Source: Acidihalobacter ferrooxydans
GTDB lineage: Bacteria; Pseudomonadota; Gammaproteobacteria; DSM-5130; Acidihalobacteraceae
Assembly (NCBI RefSeq): GCF_001975725.1
Contig: NZ_CP019434.1
Coordinates: 2,595,524-2,659,523, forward strand
Reading direction: 5' to 3'
Length of the DNA: 64,000 bases
Position numbers and translations under genes: made by a program. Shown here in pieces: positions 18,507 to 28,123 of the stretch; within the stretch, counting starts at the first letter, position 1, and each line of letters opens with the position of its first letter. The notes under the pieces are model-generated. The model worked only from the letters and a program-made list of their open reading frames with translations. It was not told the DNA's origin and did not search any database.

Positions 18507-19790
18507 TCAGAAATGCGTCGGTAGATATGTGGCCACGGCCGGGAAGAGCACCAGCACGGACACCATAATCAACATGACGAACACGAATGGTAACGTACCG
18601 AGCATCACGTCGCTCATGCCCCCGGCTCTGCGGGCAGCTTGCACGACGTATAGATTCAGCCCCACCGGCGGTGTGATTAAGGCCATTTCGATCAGCAAAA
18701 TTAATAAAATTCCGAACCACACCTTATTGAAACCGAGCTGAACGACTACCGGCACCACGATCGGTATGGTAGCGACCATCAGCGAGAGCGTTTCGATGAA
18801 AAAGCCTAGCACGATGTACATCAGAATGATGACCAGCAGCGTCTCGTACTGCCCCAGATGCAAGCCAGTTAGTGCCTGGGTCAGGGTAGCGCCGAGTCCC
18901 GCCGAGGTCAACGTGAAGTTGAGAAAGGAGGCGCCCATGATTACCAGCATAATCATCGACGTGATGCGCACCGTGCCGACCAGGCTGTTACGCATCATCT
19001 CCAGAGACACTCCTCCATAAAATGCGGCGATCAGCATAGCAATTGCTACTCCCACTGCCGCCGCTTCGGTGGGCGTGGCCCAACCGGCGTAAATGGAACC
19101 CACTATGGACATGAATAGAACGAACACGGGTAAGAGATGTTTTAAGCTGGAGAATCGCTCAGGCCACGTACAAGTGCGAGCAGGTGGTCCGCCTAAGTTA
19201 GGCCAGATGATGCACAGCAGCGCGGCGATCAACATGAAACCGATCGCCATGATCAGGCCCGGTAGCAGACCGGCTAGAAACAGGCTGGGTATAGATGTCT
19301 GGGACAGGAAACCGTAGACGATGAGATTGATTGACGGTGGGATCATGATGCCCAAAGTGCCCCCAGCCGCAATGGCACCGGAAAACACCTTTGGATCATA
19401 GCCGAGTCTTTCGGCTTGGGGGAGCGCCACGGAGGCGACTGTCGCGGCAGTCGCCACTGAGGAGCCTGACGTCGCTGAGAACAACGTGGCGGTGCCAATA
19501 TTGGCATGAATCAGTCCACCGGGTAGCCAGGACAACCACTTATCCAGAGCTCCGTAAGTGAGTGCCGCAATACCGCCGCGGACCAGTATCTCGCCCAACA
19601 ACACAAACAATGGAATAGCGACCAGAGTCGGCGAATCCGATGCAGACCAGACTACTTGTCCCAGCGCCCTCATGAGCGGAAAAGGGGAGTAAAAGTGGCT
19701 AATGCCGAAACCCAGTAGGAAGAGAACGATTCCGACTGGGATCGACAATGCCAGCAGGCCCAACAGGAACAACGCAAGCGCCGGGATCAT
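18507..19790 (-). CDS. dctM: TRAP transporter large permease (DctM)
   Basis: 427-residue, 12-helix large subunit of a tripartite ATP-independent periplasmic transporter. The ATG at 19790 overlaps the end of the small-subunit gene by four bases. Typical blocks: VAIPLFVLLGEILVRGGIA, SATSGSSVATAATVASVALPQAERLGYDPKVFSGAIAAGGTLGIMIPPSINLIVYG, and WATPTEAAAVGV. It uses the sodium gradient to move an organic acid delivered by the DctP protein. Ligand unknown. Confidence 0.95.
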   Translation of the reverse strand: MIPALALFLLGLLALSIPVGIVLFLLGFGISHFYSPFPLMRALGQVVWSASDSPTLVAIPLFVLLGEILVRGGIAALTYGALDKWLSWLPGGLIHANIGTATLFSATSGSSVATAATVASVALPQAERLGYDPKVFSGAIAAGGTLGIMIPPSINLIVYGFLSQTSIPSLFLAGLLPGLIMAIGFMLIAALLCIIWPNLGGPPARTCTWPERFSSLKHLLPVFVLFMSIVGSIYAGWATPTEAAAVGVAIAMLIAAFYGGVSLEMMRNSLVGTVRITSMIMLVIMGASFLNFTLTSAGLGATLTQALTGLHLGQYETLLVIILMYIVLGFFIETLSLMVATIPIVVPVVVQLGFNKVWFGILLILLIEMALITPPVGLNLYVVQAARRAGGMSDVMLGTLPFVFVMLIMVSVLVLFPAVATYLPTHF

Positions 19791-20326
19791 TGTTCCATCT
19801 CCGTACGAGTGCCGACCAGTTTATCGACTTGGCGTAAGTCCCCGCTGATCAGATACACGATTGTGAGCAGCGCCAACACGCTGGAGCTGAAGGCAAACCA
19901 TAGCCAGCCGGCCAGCCAAATGGACTGCGGTATCCACATGGGTATGGCCAGAGAACTGTTGGCCGCAGAGTGAAACCTGATTGAGTCATGCAAGACTGGC
20001 CAGCATTGGGAGGCGATAACAACGCTTGTGGTGGCCAGCGACAAGATGGCGATCAGATCCAGCATGCTGCGGGGCAGCGGACGCATACGCAGGCGGACGA
20101 AATCAATGCGTACGTGCGCTTGCTCTGTCAGTGCATAGGACGCTCCCCAGCTGGCTACTCCCGCCATTACATACCCAGATATTTCCTCAGCGCCGCCGAA
20201 GGATATTCCAAGCTTGCGCAGCACGATATCAACCAATATCAGCATGATGCAGCCGACTATGGCGACGCCGGCCAGCAACGCGACGTAATAGTTGAGGCGG
20301 CGAAGAGTATTCATGACAGCCAACAT
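19787..20326 (-). CDS. dctQ: TRAP transporter small permease (DctQ)
   Basis: 179 residues with four membrane helices, the usual size for DctQ. Family features are YVMAGVASWGASYALTEQAHVRIDFV. The ATG at 20326 has AGGAGA eight bases upstream, and the same ribosome-site sequence is repeated 18 bp further up. It is cotranscribed with the large subunit. Confidence 0.93.
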   Translation of the reverse strand: MLAVMNTLRRLNYYVALLAGVAIVGCIMLILVDIVLRKLGISFGGAEEISGYVMAGVASWGASYALTEQAHVRIDFVRLRMRPLPRSMLDLIAILSLATTSVVIASQCWPVLHDSIRFHSAANSSLAIPMWIPQSIWLAGWLWFAFSSSVLALLTIVYLISGDLRQVDKLVGTRTEMEQ

Positions 20327-20330
20327 GCCG

Positions 20331-20363
20331 TTTGTCTCCTATTCGTATTTTGTCTCCTATTCG
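20331..20363 (-). repeat. Duplicated ribosome-binding site before dctQ
   Basis: TTTGTCTCCTATTCG (plus-strand reading) occurs at 20331-20345 and again at 20349-20363, an 18-bp period. On the coding strand each copy contains AGGAGA. Only the downstream copy is correctly spaced from the dctQ ATG. The repeat is a likely slipped-strand duplication and may alter dctQ translation. Confidence 0.7.
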
Positions 20364-20420
20364 AATAATGAGCGCAGCGTCCGCCACAAACGGATGAAGG
20401 CCGCGCTCACGAGCTTAGGA

Positions 20421-21473
20421 TCAGTTCCTGGATAACCGAATATCGACGGCTTTGCCCACCGATTGATTCCAGCGTTCAACCCATTTTTTGCCTACTCGAT
20501 GCTCCCAGCTAGGCAAGACTTGGTTGATGAGTATCTGCCTGGCCTTAGACAAATCCGCTTGAGTGACCTTGACCAGCTTCATATGAGCCGGTTTGCCAAG
20601 CACGCAAATCCCTTGGCCTGTCAGGCAAGCAATGCTTTGGTTCGTGGATGTGCCTACGTATTGCCATGCTGGGTCTTCGAATTGCGTCTTTATCTTCGTT
20701 GTTATGAGATGCTGTTGCCGTGGACTCAGCTTGTTCCAGGCATCCAGGTTGATGGCGGTAATCACCGGATCCCAGCCGCCCAACGGTATCGGATATAGCG
20801 TATTGGTTACCTGATACCAACCTGCCGTATAAGCAGCTAATGGGCCGGTAATCGCGCAATCGATCACGCCGCGCTGCAAGGCTCCGGGCACCTCAGAGAA
20901 TGGGATATTCACACCGGTCGCACCCAGGGACTCGAGAAAGTCGGTAGTCATGCGTCCCGCACCGCGGATTTTTTTGCCTTTAAGATCAGACAAGGAGTGG
21001 ATATTTCCCTTGCAGAATAACACTTGTGGTCCGTACGGGACTATCGCCAGCACCTTGGCGTGGAAACGGTCTTTCATCACAGTATTGACCAATGGGAAAG
21101 CCGCTTTGATCATTCTCCGTTCCTGCTTGAGTGTAGGAGTTAGCAGGGGGATATCTACGCCCGCCAGTGCTGGCGCATCGCCCACTTCATAATCGGCAAC
21201 CGTCATGCCGACATCAAAGACGCCGTTCCTCAACAAGCGGAAAACGTCGCTGCCCTTGATGCCCATCTGGTTGAAGGTGGTCATCTTGACCTTGATCTGG
21301 CCGTTGGACTCTGCCGGCAGATCCTGAGTCCAGAAAGGAACTTCGAATTTTTTATGTAGCTCCTGCATGCTCCAACTGCCTACTACAAACAGTTCACTCG
21401 CATGTCCAGCCGAGACCGCACACGTGGAAGCCAATGCCGTTGTAACAAGTATTGCGAAAAGGCTATTTTTCAT
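20421..21473 (-). CDS. dctP: TRAP transporter substrate-binding protein (DctP)
   Basis: 350 residues with an N-terminal signal peptide (KNSLFAILVTTALASTCAVSAGHA). The conserved DctP region with the ligand-binding arginine is LKGKKIRGAGRMTTDFLESLGATGVNIPFSEVPGALQRGVIDCAITGP. A GGAG site precedes the ATG at 21473. It is first in the operon dctP-dctQ-dctM, 94 bp before dctQ. Ligand not predictable; the next divisions of the island (PuuE-type enzyme, asparaginase) suggest an amide or ureido acid. Confidence 0.92.
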   Translation of the reverse strand: MKNSLFAILVTTALASTCAVSAGHASELFVVGSWSMQELHKKFEVPFWTQDLPAESNGQIKVKMTTFNQMGIKGSDVFRLLRNGVFDVGMTVADYEVGDAPALAGVDIPLLTPTLKQERRMIKAAFPLVNTVMKDRFHAKVLAIVPYGPQVLFCKGNIHSLSDLKGKKIRGAGRMTTDFLESLGATGVNIPFSEVPGALQRGVIDCAITGPLAAYTAGWYQVTNTLYPIPLGGWDPVITAINLDAWNKLSPRQQHLITTKIKTQFEDPAWQYVGTSTNQSIACLTGQGICVLGKPAHMKLVKVTQADLSKARQILINQVLPSWEHRVGKKWVERWNQSVGKAVDIRLSRN

Positions 21474-21908
21474 AAGTATTTACTCCACTGGTTTATGTCT
21501 GCGCACGAACTGAAGCGTTTTGTGCTTCATAGTTTGTTCGGAATGCTGGATATAGAAATCGCTGGCGCATTGCATCCCCATCATCCTTTCCGGAAGACAT
21601 AGCAATGTTCGAGCCAATTTAATTATAAATACAATAAACTATAAACAACTGTTTTAACTAATAATTATATTTATACCGCTTTTATGGCAGTAAAAACTGG
21701 GCGGGATTGGACGCTCGCGCATCATTATGGTGCGCGAGTTGGCCTTGCCCAACCCAGGCATGCTGATTCCGTGCGCGCTTGGGGCAACCCTGCCATCGGG
21801 CATGCTTGCCCAAACGCGGGAGAATCGTCAGATCAATTCGCTGCCGCAGTTTTCTGAGAAGCCGCAACGAGGAAATGCGGACGGAGTGACGCATGCCTTC
21901 GCACTGCG
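21474..21908. other. Intergenic region with AT-rich stretch and an 8-bp-arm palindrome
   Basis: No gene seen. 21600-21690 is strongly AT-rich and probably holds the TRAP operon promoter. An inverted repeat CTCGCGCA-N9-TGCGCGAG lies at 21714-21738; it lacks a T run, so it looks more like an operator or cruciform than a terminator. Short open frames here are not convincing. Confidence 0.5.
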
Positions 21909-22970
21909 CTATGCGGTCAGGTCACCGAGAAATATTTCCAGCGAACGTTCGATCAAGGCCTTGTCGATACCGCGCGTGATGAACACGATTCGGGTGCGCC
22001 GATCGTCATCCGGCCAGCGTTCGAGATGGTTGGGAGGATGGATCATATGCTGCACCCCATGTAACACGACGGGCGTTTCGGAGCCGGTCACATTGAGGAT
22101 GCCTTTCACGCGAAGCACGGCGTTCCCGTGACAGTGAAGCAGCATAGACAGCCATACAGCAAAGGCGCTCCAGTCTATCGCGCGATCGAGAACCAGGCTG
22201 AAGGATTCGACAGAGCGCAAATGGGCGTCGGCGGGCAACCGTCCGGTCAAGGTTCTTGGAGACTCGTGCGCTCGGCCCTCTGCTCTAGGCATCCAGATGG
22301 CACGGGTCCAACGCCTGATCTCATCCACCCCACCGTTCTGAAAAATGCCTTGGTCGAGGACATAATCGGCAGCAGTTTCGAGAACATCGGCCCGGACCAC
22401 CTCGGCAGCGGGATTCACTTGTGCCAAGTAATCATCCAGCCAGTGCAATTGCGCTGGCTCGGCGATATCCGTTTTGGTGATGATCAGCCGATCTGCCGCG
22501 GCAACCTGGCGTATCCATTCGGGCTGCTGCAGATGCGCCATCATTGCATTACACGCATCGACCGTCGTAGTGATGGCGCCAAGCCGGAAGTGATGTTTGA
22601 TGACCTGATCGGCTAGGAGGGTGGAAACGATTGGGCCTGGATCGGCCAACCCTGTCGTCTCCAGCACGACACGTCTAAAGGCGGGGATCTCACCGCGCTG
22701 TCGTCGCGAATAAAGCTCACGCAAGGCCGTGGCCAGTTCGCCCCGTATGCTGCAGCATAGACACCCACTAGGCAGGAGCACCGCATCCGCGGCGACACCC
22801 TGCAGAAGTTGGTGATCCAGACCGACGTCGCCGAATTCGTTGACCAACACCGCCGTATCGCCGAACGCCTCGCTCGCAAGCAGGCGTTTGAGCAACGTCG
22901 TTTTGCCACTACCGAGGAATCCGGTGACGACGTTGACCGGAACGACGTCGAACGCGATTTCATCCGGCAT
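21909..22970 (-). CDS. COG0523 (CobW/NHN-hydratase-activator type) GTPase
   Basis: 353 residues. The P-loop GFLGSGKT is at 17-24, the metal-binding motif GCLCC at 69-73, and the nucleotide-specificity motif TKTD near 159. The C-terminal CobW_C domain includes LRVKGILNV. Proteins of this family load metals into specific client enzymes or respond to zinc shortage. Here the ATG abuts the stop of a 107-residue CxxC protein gene, and the next upstream gene is a PuuE-type hydrolase, so a metal-delivery role for that hydrolase or an associated amidohydrolase is a reasonable inference. Confidence 0.9.
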   Translation of the reverse strand: MPDEIAFDVVPVNVVTGFLGSGKTTLLKRLLASEAFGDTAVLVNEFGDVGLDHQLLQGVAADAVLLPSGCLCCSIRGELATALRELYSRRQRGEIPAFRRVVLETTGLADPGPIVSTLLADQVIKHHFRLGAITTTVDACNAMMAHLQQPEWIRQVAAADRLIITKTDIAEPAQLHWLDDYLAQVNPAAEVVRADVLETAADYVLDQGIFQNGGVDEIRRWTRAIWMPRAEGRAHESPRTLTGRLPADAHLRSVESFSLVLDRAIDWSAFAVWLSMLLHCHGNAVLRVKGILNVTGSETPVVLHGVQHMIHPPNHLERWPDDDRRTRIVFITRGIDKALIERSLEIFLGDLTA

Positions 22971-23294
22971 CTAAGCAACCGTTAAACGCAGGAGGGATTG
23001 CAAAAACTCCGGATCGAGCGGGTCGACAGGGGAGCCGAGCATGTCTTCCGCCGTTTGCCATATCAATCCCAGATCCTGCACCACCTCCCGCCGACCGGTC
23101 GGGCTGGACAGCACGTACGAACTGCCTTGGAAATCGTCTAGGCTGAGGCGCCGTGCAGCCAATACCCGGTTAAGTAAGGCGATCCGCCACCGGCGCATTT
23201 GCGCACGCTCGGCGGCGGTCGTCGACTTGGTACTGGTAGCGGCGCTCCAGTGATCCTCTTGGCCGAGCGCTCCGCACAGTCCGCACATTCCCAA
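22971..23294 (-). CDS. Small CxxC-motif protein of unknown function
   Basis: 107 residues, no recognised family. The N-terminus MGMCGLCGALGQEDHW has a CxxC pair followed by a His, suggestive of metal binding. The middle is basic (AERAQMRRWRIALLNRVLAARRLSLDDFQGSSYVL). It is directly followed, without a gap, by the COG0523 GTPase, and lies 60 bp after the PuuE-type gene. It could be the metal-accepting partner or a small subunit of the hydrolase. Confidence 0.75.
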   Translation of the reverse strand: MGMCGLCGALGQEDHWSAATSTKSTTAAERAQMRRWRIALLNRVLAARRLSLDDFQGSSYVLSSPTGRREVVQDLGLIWQTAEDMLGSPVDPLDPEFLQSLLRLTVA

Positions 23295-23354
23295 CTCCGA
23301 TAAATTTAAGAAGAATGGCCGCTGCGCCCTCGGCAGAGGACCACGTCAGACGGC

Positions 23355-24236
23355 TCAAACTTGGCGGGGACTCCGCCGGGCAAAATCGTCCGCAATCTCG
23401 TCGAAGGTGCAGAACCTCACCCCCGGATGCCCCAGAATATGCTTGATCAGCCGCTCAAGCATCAATAGCACCTGCGGCCTGCCCGATACGTCGGGATGTA
23501 TCGTGATCGCGAACACCGCGTAGTCGTGTTCCCGGTACACCCAGTCGAACTGATCTCGCCACATTTCTTCCAAATGGCGAGGATTAACGAAGCCGTGGCT
23601 GTTCGGTGATTTCTTGATGAACATCATGGGCGGCAGGTCATCAAGATACCAACTGGCCGGAATTTCGATCAGATCGGTTTCCTTGCCGCGCTCCAATGGT
23701 TTCATCCATTCCTTTGGATGTTTCGAGTAATCGATTTTGGTCCAGGAGTCCCCAACGCGTACGTAATAGGGATGGAAATCCTTGTGCATCAAGCTGTGGT
23801 CGTACTTGATGCCGCGTTCCAGAAGCAATTCGTTGGTGACCGGACTGAACTCCCACCAGGGTGCGACATAACCGGTTGGACGCTTGCCGGAAAGATCCGT
23901 CAACAACTCGATGGTCTTGTCCAGAATGGCTTCTTCCTGCTCACGCGTCATGGCGATCGGATTTTCATGGCTATAACCATGCAAACCGATCTCATGTCCT
24001 GCATCGGCCACCGCCTTCATCTCATTGGGGAAGGTTTCAACCGAATGCCCCGGTATGAACCAGGTCGTGCGCAAATCAAAGCGGTCAAAGAGATCCAGAA
24101 GACGAGGCGCTCCAACCTCGCCCGCAAAGAGGCCGCGGGAGATATCGTCAGGCGAATCCTCGCCGCCGTAAGAACCGAGCCAACCAGCCACGGCGTCAAC
24201 ATCAACGCCGAATGCACAAAGGATCTCTTTAGCCAT
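23355..24236 (-). CDS. Polysaccharide-deacetylase-fold hydrolase (PuuE/peptidoglycan-deacetylase related)
   Basis: 293 residues. NodB motif 1 is [11 protein letters not shown] (Asp-Asp type), motif 2 is [14 protein letters not shown] (H-x3-H metal ligands), and motif 3 is [10 protein letters not shown]; the C-terminal [12 protein letters not shown] completes the fold. It differs from the other three deacetylase-fold proteins in the window by its intact HGYSH motif, which suggests a metal-dependent enzyme. First gene of the set with the CxxC protein and COG0523 GTPase. It may hydrolyse a cyclic or linear amide; the substrate is unknown. Confidence 0.83.
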   Translation of the reverse strand: MAKEILCAFGVDVDAVAGWLGSYGGEDSPDDISRGLFAGEVGAPRLLDLFDRFDLRTTWFIPGHSVETFPNEMKAVADAGHEIGLHGYSHENPIAMTREQEEAILDKTIELLTDLSGKRPTGYVAPWWEFSPVTNELLLERGIKYDHSLMHKDFHPYYVRVGDSWTKIDYSKHPKEWMKPLERGKETDLIEIPASWYLDDLPPMMFIKKSPNSHGFVNPRHLEEMWRDQFDWVYREHDYAVFAITIHPDVSGRPQVLLMLERLIKHILGHPGVRFCTFDEIADDFARRSPRQV

Positions 24237-24869
24237 CTATGATCTCCAACAATGGTGAATTAAACAGTATCGGGTATGGGCGCAGCTCATTCGAGAATGA
24301 TCAAGCGAACAGAACGGCTACAAAATCGGCAACCGTAATGCCCGAGCGAGGCCTTTACGCCCCATAAAACATCGCCGCACGGAAAACGGCACCAACACGG
24401 TGCAATACCTTTCCTCCGCAAGCCCTCGGCTTCTGGCGAAGGCTCGAGTGCCGCCGAACGTCCAGGTATCGTTAAAGCCACTTGGTTACGCGTAATTCGA
24501 TCCGGGTCAAGCACGACGAGGCGTCTTAGCCAACGGATAGCTCTTTGCGAGAACGCGGCAATGTTGCAGGGCTAACAGCAAATAACATGCCAGAATACGC
24601 GCAGCAAGTTCGACCGCCATACGTCCGCGTTCATTCGAATCTAACGATCATGGGGCTTGAAGTTCCACCCCTGATGATGAAAAATAGTTCTGACCATTGG
24701 CGTTGCCAGTCGCTAGAGGCACCATAACCGGGCGGTGCTTGGCTTCAGCGGGTCTATGGTCGATCGCTCTTTCTTCTCTTTTCAAGCCTCTGGTGAGGCT
24801 TGCTGAATAACTGTGCCCAGCGTTCTGCTGTTTTTTCACATTAACTGGAGATGCGCTCAAAGAGCGCGC
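24237..24869. other. Intergenic region without recognisable genes
   Basis: 633 bp between the deacetylase-fold gene and asparaginase. The only structure I see is the hairpin AAGCCTC-TGGT-GAGGCTT at 24784-24801, which lacks an adjacent T run on either strand. Short frames here resemble nothing known. It may contain decayed mobile-element sequence. Confidence 0.5.
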
Positions 24870-25862
24870 TCAACAAGCATTTCGTTGGAGCTCAGCGGCC
24901 AGCTGACGCCCATCGAACCCCATTGCGAGCAATACCATCAATAACACTCGCGCCTTCTGCGCAGACAGATCCCCCGCAAATACGACACCAATATCTTCAA
25001 GCATCTTCCCACCGCCTGACGCGCCGTAAATAGGCTTGACCCGCCCCATGAGCGAACGTGATGCGATGACAACGGGGATATTGCGCTCGATTGCCCTGCA
25101 AATTCCAGGAACGAAGGTATCCACGACATTCCCCCTGCCGAACGCTTCGATCACCAGCCCGTCAACACCTGCGTCAACAGCTGCATCGACCAAGAAACCG
25201 TCGGCATCCATCACGCATTTGACTAGGGCTACCTTGCTGTCGGCCATAGCCGACAGTGCGTAATGCGGTCGCTCTACAGGTGTCCGATAGCGGATAACGG
25301 TACCTTCGTCAACGACGCCAAGATGTCCGTAGTTCAAGCTGCTGAATGTTTCTAACGCGCTGGTATGCATCTTCACCACTTCGCGTGACGCATGCAGCTG
25401 GCCGTTGAATCCAACCATCACGCCACACCCCCGCATCTCGTCGGCAGACACCGTCCGGAGTGCGTCCGAAAGATTGCGTGGCCCATCGCATTGCGGATGC
25501 TCAGGGGTCAACTGGGCGCCGATCATTACGATCGGCTTTTCGCTATCGACGATCAGATCCAAAAAATAAGCGGCTTCCTCTAGGGTGTCCGTACCCTGCA
25601 TGATCACCGCGCCAAGTAAATCGGCGTCGGCAAGGATCGAGTTCAAATCATTTGCGATCTTGATCAAAGTATCGAAGCGCAAATTGTAGCTATTGATTCT
25701 CCCGTATTCGCTTGCCACCAATTCGAAATCGGCATCCTTTATCGATGCTGTTTCGATAAGGTCCGTGGCGCTCATGGTCGCCACCATAGACGCCGTTTCT
25801 GGGTCGTATTGAGAGGCTATGGTGCCGCCCGTACTAATTACAGCGATTTTTTTTGCCATCAT
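24870..25862 (-). CDS. L-asparaginase / asparaginase-glutaminase family
   Basis: 330 residues; start ATG at 25862 or 25859 (MAKKIAVISTGGTIAS). The first catalytic Thr is in ISTGGTIAS and the second in MQGTDTLEEAAYF; the QLTPEHPQCDGPRNLSDAL block agrees with bacterial asparaginases. No convincing signal peptide, so it should be cytoplasmic. It hydrolyses Asn or a related amide to free ammonia, matching the nitrogen-scavenging theme. It stands alone, with an IS66 scar 90 bp upstream. Confidence 0.9.
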   Translation of the reverse strand: MMAKKIAVISTGGTIASQYDPETASMVATMSATDLIETASIKDADFELVASEYGRINSYNLRFDTLIKIANDLNSILADADLLGAVIMQGTDTLEEAAYFLDLIVDSEKPIVMIGAQLTPEHPQCDGPRNLSDALRTVSADEMRGCGVMVGFNGQLHASREVVKMHTSALETFSSLNYGHLGVVDEGTVIRYRTPVERPHYALSAMADSKVALVKCVMDADGFLVDAAVDAGVDGLVIEAFGRGNVVDTFVPGICRAIERNIPVVIASRSLMGRVKPIYGASGGGKMLEDIGVVFAGDLSAQKARVLLMVLLAMGFDGRQLAAELQRNAC

Positions 25863-25949
25863 TTCCGTCAACTTAGATTGATTCAGAATGGAGCGTCAGT
25901 ATGACGCTGGCCACATATCGAGGCCGGCCGATCATCTGGAAGCTTGCCT

Positions 25950-26138
25950 ACCATATCTCTACTGGTTTGTGCACAGAACGCCTTCTGGGTCAAGAAGCAG
26001 GCTGCCTGCGCCTCGATCACTCGTTGCCACTCGTTCTTGCTGCGTCGCTTAATCATAACCTGCTCCCGTCAGTGAATGCAGGGGCAGGTTATGGCCCGAG
26101 GGGCGGTTCGAGAAGAACGGTGTGGTTTGGATGGTTAC
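25950..26138 (-). mobile_element. Solo end of an IS66-family element
   Basis: The minus strand repeats, with divergence, the left end and tnpA start of the complete IS66 element at 27369: terminal GTAACCATCCAAACCACACCG-like sequence, the AACCTGCCCCTGCATTCACTGAC spacer region and the first tnpA codons. The rest of the element is missing. Its terminal base lies inside the end of the ABC ATPase fragment and supplies that fragment's stop codon (26135-26137). Confidence 0.8.
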
Positions 26139-26476
26139 AACAAACGAGCTGCATTGATTCTCATCAATTCAAGTAGTTTATCTTTAATTTCTATGTAATC
26201 TGGCAAGTCGATTTTCTCCAGCATCGGTATATGATTACCCGACATAGGCATGACTATGTCTGCCAAGACTCGTGTCGGACTGACTGAGAACAAAACTATT
26301 CGATCTGCTAACAACAACGCCTCATGTAGATCATGCGTAACAAATATCGTTGTTTTCTTGTGTTCTTTATGGATTCTGTAAAAATCGCATTGTATTTTCT
26401 CACGTAAAATAGCATCAAGTGCCCCAAGCGGCTCATCCATAAGCAAAATTTCTGGATTGGTGGCTAAAGTTCGAGG
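26135..26476 (-). pseudogene. ABC transporter ATPase fragment
   Basis: About 113 residues of the C-terminal half of a nitrate/taurine-type ABC ATPase: RTLATNPEILLMDEPLGALDA (Walker B and D loop), TTIFVTHDLHEALLLADRIVLFS. The Walker A and signature motifs are gone on the left, replaced by the IS1595 transposase, and the natural C-terminus is replaced by the IS66 end. The gene is low in GC compared with the surrounding IS elements. Non-functional. Confidence 0.85.
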
Positions 26477-27330
26477 CAGCGCGCTGGCCTGATGGATTTC
26501 GGTGTCCAAAATGTGGTGCGCATCCACACAGCGTGTTTCGCAAAGGCGCACGCAAAACCTTCCAGTGCAGTGCATGCCGATATCAGTGTTCCTTGACGGC
26601 CGGCACGCTCTTTCAGAACAGCCATGTGCCGTTGCGCTTGTGGTTTCTGGCCATGTATCTGCTCAGCCAAACCAAAACCGGTCTCTCCACGCTTGAACTG
26701 ACGCGGCATCTGGGCATCCGCTATCCGGCCGCCTGGCGCCTGCACCACAAGCTGATGCAAGCGATGTGTAAACGAGAGGCGCGCTATCGCCTGGACGGGG
26801 CCGTGCAGATCGACGACGCCTATCTGGGCGGTGAACATCCGGGGGGCAAAGCGGGGCGCGGTTCACCCAACAAAGTGCCGTTCGTGGCGGCGGTCAGCCT
26901 GGATGAACGCCAGCATCCGCGTCATGCCCGTTTCAGCGTCGTGCCGGGTTTTACTCACGCGGCCATCCGCGCCTGGGCTGACACAGCCCTGGCGCCGGGA
27001 TGCCCGGTGTTGAGCGATGGCCTGCCTGCCTTCAGATCGCTGGCGGACACGCACCCGCACCAGGTCGTGGTGGCCGCCGGGCGCAAACCACGCGATCTGC
27101 CCGTCTTCGCCTGGGTCAACACGGTGCTGGGCCATCTCAAGACCCAGCTGTCGGGCACTTATCATGCATTCAAGTTCCGCAAGTACGCCCAGCGCTACCT
27201 GAGCGCCGTCGCCTGGCGGTTCAACCGTCGATTCGATCTCAAATCAGTGTCGCAGCGCTTGCTGATCGCTGCAGTCAGTACCGGACCCAGACCTGAGCGG
27301 TGGCTCAGAGCAGCGGAAGAATCGTGCTAA
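26473..27330 (+). pseudogene. IS1595-family transposase, N-terminally truncated
   Basis: Homology to IS1595 transposases begins at about 26473 (EAARWPDGFRCPKCGAHPHSVFRKGARKTFQCSACRYQ, containing two CxxC zinc pairs), before the first start codon (GTG 26533). Roughly the first 25 residues and the left terminal repeat are missing where it joins the ABC ATPase fragment. The DDE-like core is present (VQIDDAYLGGEHPGGKAGRGS; VLSDGLPAF; WVNTVLGHLKTQLSGTYHAF). The truncation makes independent movement unlikely. Confidence 0.82.
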
Positions 27331-27450
27331 TCAGGTGAGAGAATGTCCTTTCTCGCCGCGGACAAACAGTAAGCGTTCAAACCACACCGTTCTACCCAGG
27401 TTGCCCCTCGCGCCATAACCTGCCCCTGCATTCACTGACAGGAGCGGGTT

Positions 27451-27747
27451 ATGAACAAGCGACGCAGTAAGAACGAGTGGCAACGACTGATCGAGGAGCA
27501 GGCGGCCAGCGGCCTGACCCAGAAGGTGTTCTGTGCACAATCGGGTATTGCGGTGGCAACCTTTGGCTATTGGAAGCGCAAGCTGCGGGATGAGGGCGCA
27601 TGCCATGCCGGCAAGCCGATGAGTACCCGGAGCGTGTCACTGGACGACTGGATCGAACTCTCGGCGCCGGCAGCCGAGCCAGCACCCGGTTGGCACATCG
27701 AACTCGACCTTGGGAATGGGCTCTGCCTGCGCCTGCACCGGGGATAG
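27451..27747 (+). CDS. tnpA: IS66 TnpA
   Basis: 98 residues, DNA-binding accessory protein of IS66 elements (EWQRLIEEQAASGLTQKVFCAQSGIAVATFGYWKRKLR helix-turn-helix). Full length; its stop lies 2 bp before the tnpB start. Confidence 0.93.
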   Translation: MNKRRSKNEWQRLIEEQAASGLTQKVFCAQSGIAVATFGYWKRKLRDEGACHAGKPMSTRSVSLDDWIELSAPAAEPAPGWHIELDLGNGLCLRLHRG

Positions 27748-27749
27748 CC

Positions 27750-28115
27750 ATGCTGTGGCCCGAGTCCGGCGTCCGGCTGTGGCTGTATGCGCCACCGACG
27801 GATATGCGCAAGTCCTTCGACGGACTCTCAGCCCTGATACGGCAGAAGCTGGCCGAGGATCCAAGCAGTGGCCAGCTGTTCGTGTTCATCAACCGCCGGC
27901 GCACCCAGTTGAAGGTGCTCTACTTCGAGCCGGGGGGTTACTGCCTGTGGAGCAAGCGCCTGGAGGCGGGACGGTTCCACTTCAACACCTCATGCGGTGA
28001 CAAACAGGCGCTGAGTTGGACCGATCTGAAGCTGATCATCGAGGGCATCGATCTGCGCACCGTGCGCCGCTTCAAGCGCTATCGACGTGGTCATCAGAGG
28101 GCTGACACGGTATAA
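27750..28115 (+). CDS. tnpB: IS66 TnpB (Orf2 family)
   Basis: 121 residues with the highly conserved MRKSFDGLSALI, FVFINRRRTQLKVLYFEPGGYCLW and GRFHF patterns. Start is the ATG at 27750. Required for IS66 transposition; its biochemical role is not settled. Confidence 0.95.
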   Translation: MLWPESGVRLWLYAPPTDMRKSFDGLSALIRQKLAEDPSSGQLFVFINRRRTQLKVLYFEPGGYCLWSKRLEAGRFHFNTSCGDKQALSWTDLKLIIEGIDLRTVRRFKRYRRGHQRADTV

Positions 28116-28123
28116 TTCGGCGC

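Noticed and set aside
24784-24801. Rho-independent terminator hairpin
   Set aside because: Stem AAGCCTC/GAGGCTT is good, but there is no T run on either strand.
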